11,859 nt of DNA from an uncultured bacterium (lineage in GTDB: Bacteria > Patescibacteria > JAEDAM01 > Absconditabacterales > Absconditicoccaceae): positions 1 through 11,859 of the forward strand of contig CALFEN010000026.1 of NCBI GenBank assembly GCA_937950065.1. Direction: 5' to 3'. Positions within the stretch are counted from its first letter, which is position 1, and the number at the start of each line of letters is the position of its first letter. Under the pieces are notes generated by a model. That model saw only the letters and a program-made list of their open reading frames with translations, had not been told where the DNA came from and searched no databases. This document shows, in pieces, positions 7,512 to 11,859 of the stretch. The position numbers and the translations under genes are program-made.

Positions 7512-9788
7512 ATGTTTGATATAATAAAATTTATTGCAGATAGTTTAAAATTGAGGACTATACAAGTAGAAAATACTGTAAAACTTTTGGATGAATGATG
7601 AACAGTGCCTTTTATATCCAGATATAGAAAAGAGGCTACATGAAATTTGGATGAAGAACAAATAAGAAAGATAGAAGAAAAACTTATTTATATTAGAAAT
7701 TTGGAAGCCAGAAAACAGGAGATATTAAAGTCTATAGAAGAGCAGTGAAAGTTAACAGATGAGTTAAAAATGCAGATCCTTGCCTGTGATAAACTTCAAA
7801 AATTAGAAGATTTATATCTCCCTTACAAAAAAGCCAAAAAGACAAAAGCTGATATTGCTATAGAAAATGGACTACAGCCTTTGGCAGATTTTATGAGAAA
7901 AACGGAGATTGATATATCTGATATCACAAAAGAAGCACAAAATTATCTCAACGAGAATGTAAAAACAATAGAAGATGCTATAAATTGAGCTAAACTTATA
8001 ATAGCTCAAGAAATATCTCAAAATCCTACATATAGAGAATATATTAGAGGTAAGTTAAAAAACTTCGCTACCATATATTCAAAGGTAATCGTAAAAAATC
8101 AAGATAAAGACGAGAAACAAGTTTACAAAGATTATTACTCATTTTCTGAACCTTTAAACAAAATTGCTAGTCATAGGATTTTGGCATTGAACAGGGGAGA
8201 AAAAGAAAAAATATTATCTGTTTCTATAAAATCTGATGAAAGAGATGTTTATGATATCAAAAGAACTATTTTGATGTCTTTTCCAAATAAAAAACTGGAA
8301 AATTTTTATTTGGAGATTATACAAGATAGTTTGGATAGATTAATTTTTCCTTCCGTAGAAAACGAAGTTAGAAATATTTTTACAGAGTTAGCAGAACAAG
8401 AGGCTATATCTATGTTCAAAAAAAATCTCTACAATTTGCTTATGCAGCCGCCTATCATAGGAAAGAATGTTCTCTGACTGGATCCATGATTTAGGACTTG
8501 ATGTAAAGTCGTGGTAATTGATAAAAACGGTGAATATGTAGAAAATAATGTTATGTATTTGATTCAGTGAGATACTAAACTCTCTGAAGCAGAGAAATTA
8601 TTGTCTACATATATAATAAAATACGACATAGATATTATTGCAATAGGTAATGGAACTGCTTCTAGAGAAACAGAAAAATTTGTTGCAGATCTTCTCAAAA
8701 CTTTAAATTTGAAAAAAGATTTAAAATATATCATAGTAAATGAAGCATGAGCATCAGTATATTCAGCTTCGATATTGGCAAAGGAAGAATTCCCAAGTTT
8801 GGATGTTACAGTCAGGGGTGCTATATCCATAGCAAAGAGAGTGCAAGATCCATTGGCAGAACTTGTAAAGATAGATCCAAAGTCTATTTGAGTTTGAATG
8901 TATCAACATGATATCAATCAGTCAATGCTTGAGACTAGTTTGAACACGGTAGTTGAAAGTGCCGTAAATAATGTTTGAGTAAATGTAAATACAGCGTCAT
9001 GGGCATTATTATCTTTTGTATCTGGTGTATCCAAAGTAATAGCAAAAAATATAGTGAAATTTAGATCTGAAATAGGTCAGTTTAACAATAGATCCCAGTT
9101 AAAAAAAGTTAAATGACTTTGACCCAAAGCTTTTGAACAGGCTGCAGGTTTTATAGTGATACCTTGATCTTCAAATCCTTTGGATGATACTATAGTGCAT
9201 CCAGAGTCCTATGATATAGCAGAAAAAATTTTAAAACAATCTGGTTTTAAAATAAAAGACTTGATAGATAAGAGAAAAGATATACAGGAATCTCTAGTAA
9301 ATTTTGATATAAAGAAATTTGCTGAAGATAATGGGTTTTGATTTGAAACTTGTAACGATATTTTACAGGCATTAATGAAACCAAGAAGAGATCCTAGAGA
9401 AAATATGCCTCAACCTCTTCTAAAATCAGATGTATTAAAAATAGAGGATCTTGAAGATGGTATGGAATTAGAATGAACAGTAAGGAATGTAATAAATTTT
9501 GGTGCATTTGTGGATATCTGATTAAAAAATGATGCATTACTGCATATTTCTCAATTCCCGTGAAAAGAATTTGTTTCAGATCCTACAAGAGTACTTGTTG
9601 TTTGAGATATTATCAAAGCCAAAGTTCTTTCTATAGAGATAGACAGATGAAGGGTTAATTTGACTATGAAAGAAGCCAACACCGAAACAAAAAATGATAA
9701 TAAAACATCATCTGATCAACAAAAAATTCAGTCCAAACCTAAAAAAACAGAAAATAAAGAACTTGGCGGAAGTATAAAGTTTTTTTAA
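7512..9788 (+). CDS. tex: Transcription accessory protein Tex (S1 RNA-binding)
   Basis: This is a complete 758-residue Tex, close to the family's usual length. Tex is a cytosolic nucleic-acid-binding protein related to eukaryotic Spt6, linked to transcription and RNA metabolism. The N-terminal helical region holds [17 protein letters not shown] (about 33-49) and [16 protein letters not shown] (about 96-111). The YqgF/RNase H-like domain begins at GLDPGFRTGCKV (322-333) and includes [10 protein letters not shown] (about 379) and NEAGASVYSAS (about 410). [34 protein letters not shown] and NTAS follow, then a helix-hairpin-helix with [14 protein letters not shown] (about 530-545) and VHPESY. An S1 domain (about 650-725) contains [17 protein letters not shown]. 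The last 30 residues are a Lys/Asn/Thr-rich tail ending GGSIKFF. Three of the glycines in the GLDPGFRTG motif are UGA, which makes this gene a good proof of the code. It is monocistronic, divergent from the ArsR operon. Confidence 0.97.
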
Positions 9789-9880
9789 TCTCTTTGTATT
9801 GTAGTTTGGGAAATTTTGTTTTTATACTTATATGATTAATAAATTTTTTGTTTTGATTTGTAACTGCACGAGATAATACA

Positions 9881-9944
9881 AGTGGCGTTGCCACTAATAA
9901 ATTTCTTTATTATAAAATTCTTCACAGGTCGCATTGCGATTTTT
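9881..9944 (+). terminator. Cluster of hairpins downstream of tex; last one a possible terminator
   Basis: Three short stem-loops follow one another in the 191-base convergent gap: AGTGGC-GTT-GCCACT (9881-9895), TAATAAA-TTTC-TTTATTA (9895-9912), and TCGC-ATT-GCGA (9929-9939) followed by TTTTT (9940-9944). Only the last has a T-run in the plus direction, and its stem is just 4 bp. It could end the tex transcript, but the evidence is modest. The rest of 9789-9972 shows no gene. Confidence 0.35.
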
Positions 9945-9972
9945 AACCTTCTTTCTTGCTATTATATTAATT

Positions 9973-9990
9973 AAAAAACCTAATAGGTTT
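9973..9990 (-). terminator. Terminator hairpin overlapping the stop codon of the cysteine-rich gene
   Basis: On the minus strand AAACC-TATTA-GGTTT is followed by further T, giving a six-T tail. The TAG stop codon (9980-9982) lies in the loop and right arm, so the last codons (Gln-Thr-Tyr-stop) form the hairpin itself. The stem is short and AT-rich, hence moderate confidence. Confidence 0.45.
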
Positions 9991-11677
9991 GCTTATTGTA
10001 GCAATCTTCACAGTAAACTTTAAATTCGCACTTTTCAGGGTATATAGTTATAATTTTTTTATTACAGTTGTCGCACTTTTTGAGGTGTAGTTTTCTCCCT
10101 CATCTATTTTGTATTCTTTCCAGATGTCTGACGTCAGGATGCTTACGTGGTAAAGGCAAATTATGTTTGCGGTAAAAATCAAGTTCTGCTTTTACTATCC
10201 TAAACGGTTTTCAAGATATTTCACAAATCACAGCTTTTTTAAGAATTTCATCATCTACATCGTTGATATCTTCAGGCAAGTCTTGTGCACGGATAAGTTT
10301 TATTCATTCTGGCACGTTTATTGGATATTCTTTGTTTTGTCGTTTGTATCATTGTTTTTGGGCTTCATCTTTGTCCATAGGATAATATTCATTGGCTGAT
10401 GTTTCATTATACCCAAAAGGAGATATGCTTGCAGGGAAAAATTCTCATCGTTCTCAAGTTATTTTCATATGTTCTATAATTTTTGGTACTAATATTTCAT
10501 ATTCTTCTTTAGTATATTGTTTATTAAATATACAATATTGTTTGTTACGTAGTCAGACACAGCCAAAGATATTTTTACAATTAATACAACTTTCACAGTA
10601 ATATGCATCAGAGATATAATTACAAAAGCTACAAGAAATAATATTATAACAATTTTCCAAACAAGTTTGAGCATTGTAACATTTACTTGCATTTAAACTC
10701 GCCATTGAAGTGTCCATACAATCTTTTACTCACATACTACCATAAAAGACATAGCGTACATCTTCAGCATTCCCTACGTTAAATCAATAAAAAACATTTT
10801 TAGAATTGAATATATAATTTCAAATAGAGTTTTCAGATTTATTAATATATAAATTCTTTTCAATATTCAAATTTCAAGAATCTTTTTTATTTTTTAATTC
10901 TTCAAAATAACTTTCTTTATCGTATTCTTGGTTATTTATATAATACTTTTTGTTTGATAGATTACTACAGTGATAACAATACTGGCATCAATTGCAGTTA
11001 GATAAACAAGAAGAATCCCTGCAGTCTATGCAGTTTACACAATAAGATAAATTCATTCAGTTATTACAGTTGATACATTCATAAGATTCAGTAAGATAAT
11101 CACATTCAAAACAATCGATACTTGATTTACAATTTTGAACCTGTGAATACATACAATCTTCGTTGTAATCTGATGCAAAAATCAAATAACAATTTTTATT
11201 ATTTGTAGCATCATTAGAATAATCACTATTTTCATTATTGTTGCCATACAAGGAAATTCTTGGAATAATTTTTAGTAATTCGTCAAACTGCTGGAAAAAT
11301 GGACGTGCAAAATCAAAGTCCCTGCTATAATCCATGGAATCTCGATTATCACCTCGCCATTCTTTGGATTCATAGACTTTGTAAGGACTATCAGGTGAAT
11401 AAATAGAAATTATTGTTTTACCAGTCAAATCACATTTACGTTTATATAGTTTTCTCTCATTTCTTCGTGCGAGTCTTCTCTGCTGTCTGCAGTCCGGGCA
11501 CAACGTTGGTGCGGGTATTTTGTATTTTATACTATTGAACACTGGCGAAATTTTACTATAAAACTCCAAATCTTTGTCTGTGATTGCAAACTCCTGTCCG
11601 CAGTTTGAGCACTTTCTTCGTTCAACTATTTTTTCCCCAGTTTGGGCAGTTATAAATTCGTAAACTTCTCTTTCCAT
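9980..11677 (-). CDS. Cysteine-rich zinc-ribbon protein of a CPR-widespread family (function unknown)
   Basis: 565 residues, ending at TAG, with roughly 37 cysteines by my count. An N-terminal zinc ribbon uses C23-SN-C26 and C60-PD-C63, followed by RRLARRNERKLYKRKC. Then come MDYSRDFDFARPFFQQFDEL and NNKNCYLIF. Two cysteine-dense blocks follow (about 163-240 and 328-385), each ending in a similar segment: CSNLSNKKYYINNQEY (237) and CVGLRNKQYCIFNKQY (373). After GEFFPASISPFGYNET come SGKPFRIVKAELDFYRKHNL and PLPRKHPDVRHLERI, and then a C-terminal ribbon (C535, C538, C550, C556, C559). From memory, proteins of this layout are common in Parcubacteria and other CPR lineages, sometimes mislabelled 'CaiB/BaiF family protein'. 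I know of no demonstrated function. There is no signal peptide, so it is probably cytosolic, binding zinc and perhaps nucleic acid or protein. Its ATG overlaps the previous stop as TAATG. Several glycines, including that of GLRNKQY, are UGA. Confidence 0.9.
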
Positions 11678-11859
11678 TATTTTAAATCTATATTTAATGA
11701 TTTAAAATGAAGTTTCATTCTATTTAACCAATGCAAATCAGGCAGTGGTAATTCGTATTTTTTGAGAAATTCATATTCCATATTTACTATTCTATAAATA
11801 TCTCATTTCTCATCTTTTATCACTTTTTTTAATATTTCAGGATTTATATTCCATTTTCA
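11677..11859 (-). CDS. C-terminal fragment of a likely divergent paralogue of the cysteine-rich protein (partial)
   Basis: 60 codons and a TAA stop are visible; the 5' part is beyond the right edge. The text EILKKVIKDEKGDIYRIV continues NMEYEFLKKYELPLPDLHWL. It parallels EILKKAVICEISGKPFRIV followed by KAELDFYRKHNLPLP of the downstream gene, with the same order and nearly the same spacing. The fragment then ends after about 20 more residues, so it lacks the C-terminal zinc ribbon, and it has no cysteine at all in the visible part. Its TAA shares one base with the next ATG (TAATG), indicating translational coupling. One glycine (in DEKGDIY) is UGA. Relationship by paralogy is my alignment by eye and could also be convergent similarity of a short motif. 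Confidence 0.7.

Noticed and set aside
725..9788. Mycoplasma-type code with UGA as tryptophan
   Set aside because: Conserved motif positions demand glycine (NDG, GLDPG, GLGPK, GTGCPNC), and tryptophan positions use TGG.
1..11859. Search by eye for CRISPR arrays, tRNAs, insertion sequences and direct repeats
   Set aside because: No spaced direct repeats, cloverleaf-like segments, or transposase/integrase motifs were seen.

Overview
The window is AT-rich and makes sense only if UGA is read as glycine. Under the standard code almost every gene breaks into short fragments. Under code 25 eight long genes open cleanly, and the recoded UGAs sit on invariant glycines, for example FEGESLFNDG in the antiporter, GLDPGFRTGCKV in Tex, GTGCPNC in the thioredoxin-like protein and GLRNKQY in the cysteine-rich protein. 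All visible stops are UAA or UAG. This points to the candidate phyla radiation (CPR), specifically Absconditabacteria (SR1) or Gracilibacteria (BD1-5). I cannot choose between the two from this sequence.

Layout from left to right. (1) 1-463, minus strand: a partial membrane-anchored protein whose distal half resembles phage tail-fibre or CPR surface proteins. (2) 725-2836, plus strand: a CPA1/NhaP-type Na+/H+ antiporter with a long cytosolic helical tail, followed by a strong terminator. (3) 3032-5692, plus strand: an 886-residue secreted protein of unknown function. Its promoter carries a perfect 18-bp palindrome across the whole -35/-10 spacer. A bidirectional terminator at 5709-5739 serves both this gene and the convergent operon. 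(4) 7293 down to 5754, minus strand: a compact operon of an ArsR/SmtB-type repressor with CVC and N-terminal cysteines, a 79-residue CxxC thioredoxin-like protein and a DUF318/ArsP-type permease. An interrupted palindrome overlaps its promoter. (5) 7512-9788, plus strand: the transcription accessory protein Tex, complete. (6) 9980-11859, minus strand: a cysteine-rich zinc-ribbon protein of a CPR-widespread family, translationally coupled through a TAATG overlap to an upstream gene. Only the C-terminus of that upstream gene is in the window, and it looks like a divergent paralogue.

The regions fit a small-genome cell managing ion balance (antiporter), soft-metal or organometal/thiol stress (ArsR-Trx-permease) and its surface (secreted protein, anchored protein), with Tex as a housekeeping gene. 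No rRNA, tRNA, CRISPR array, insertion sequence or integrase is visible. None of the eight readable starts, seven of them complete genes plus the 5' end of the partial gene at the left edge, counted where visible, has a clear Shine-Dalgarno sequence. No gene-free stretch exceeds 300 bases; the longest is the AT-rich divergent promoter region at 464-724.
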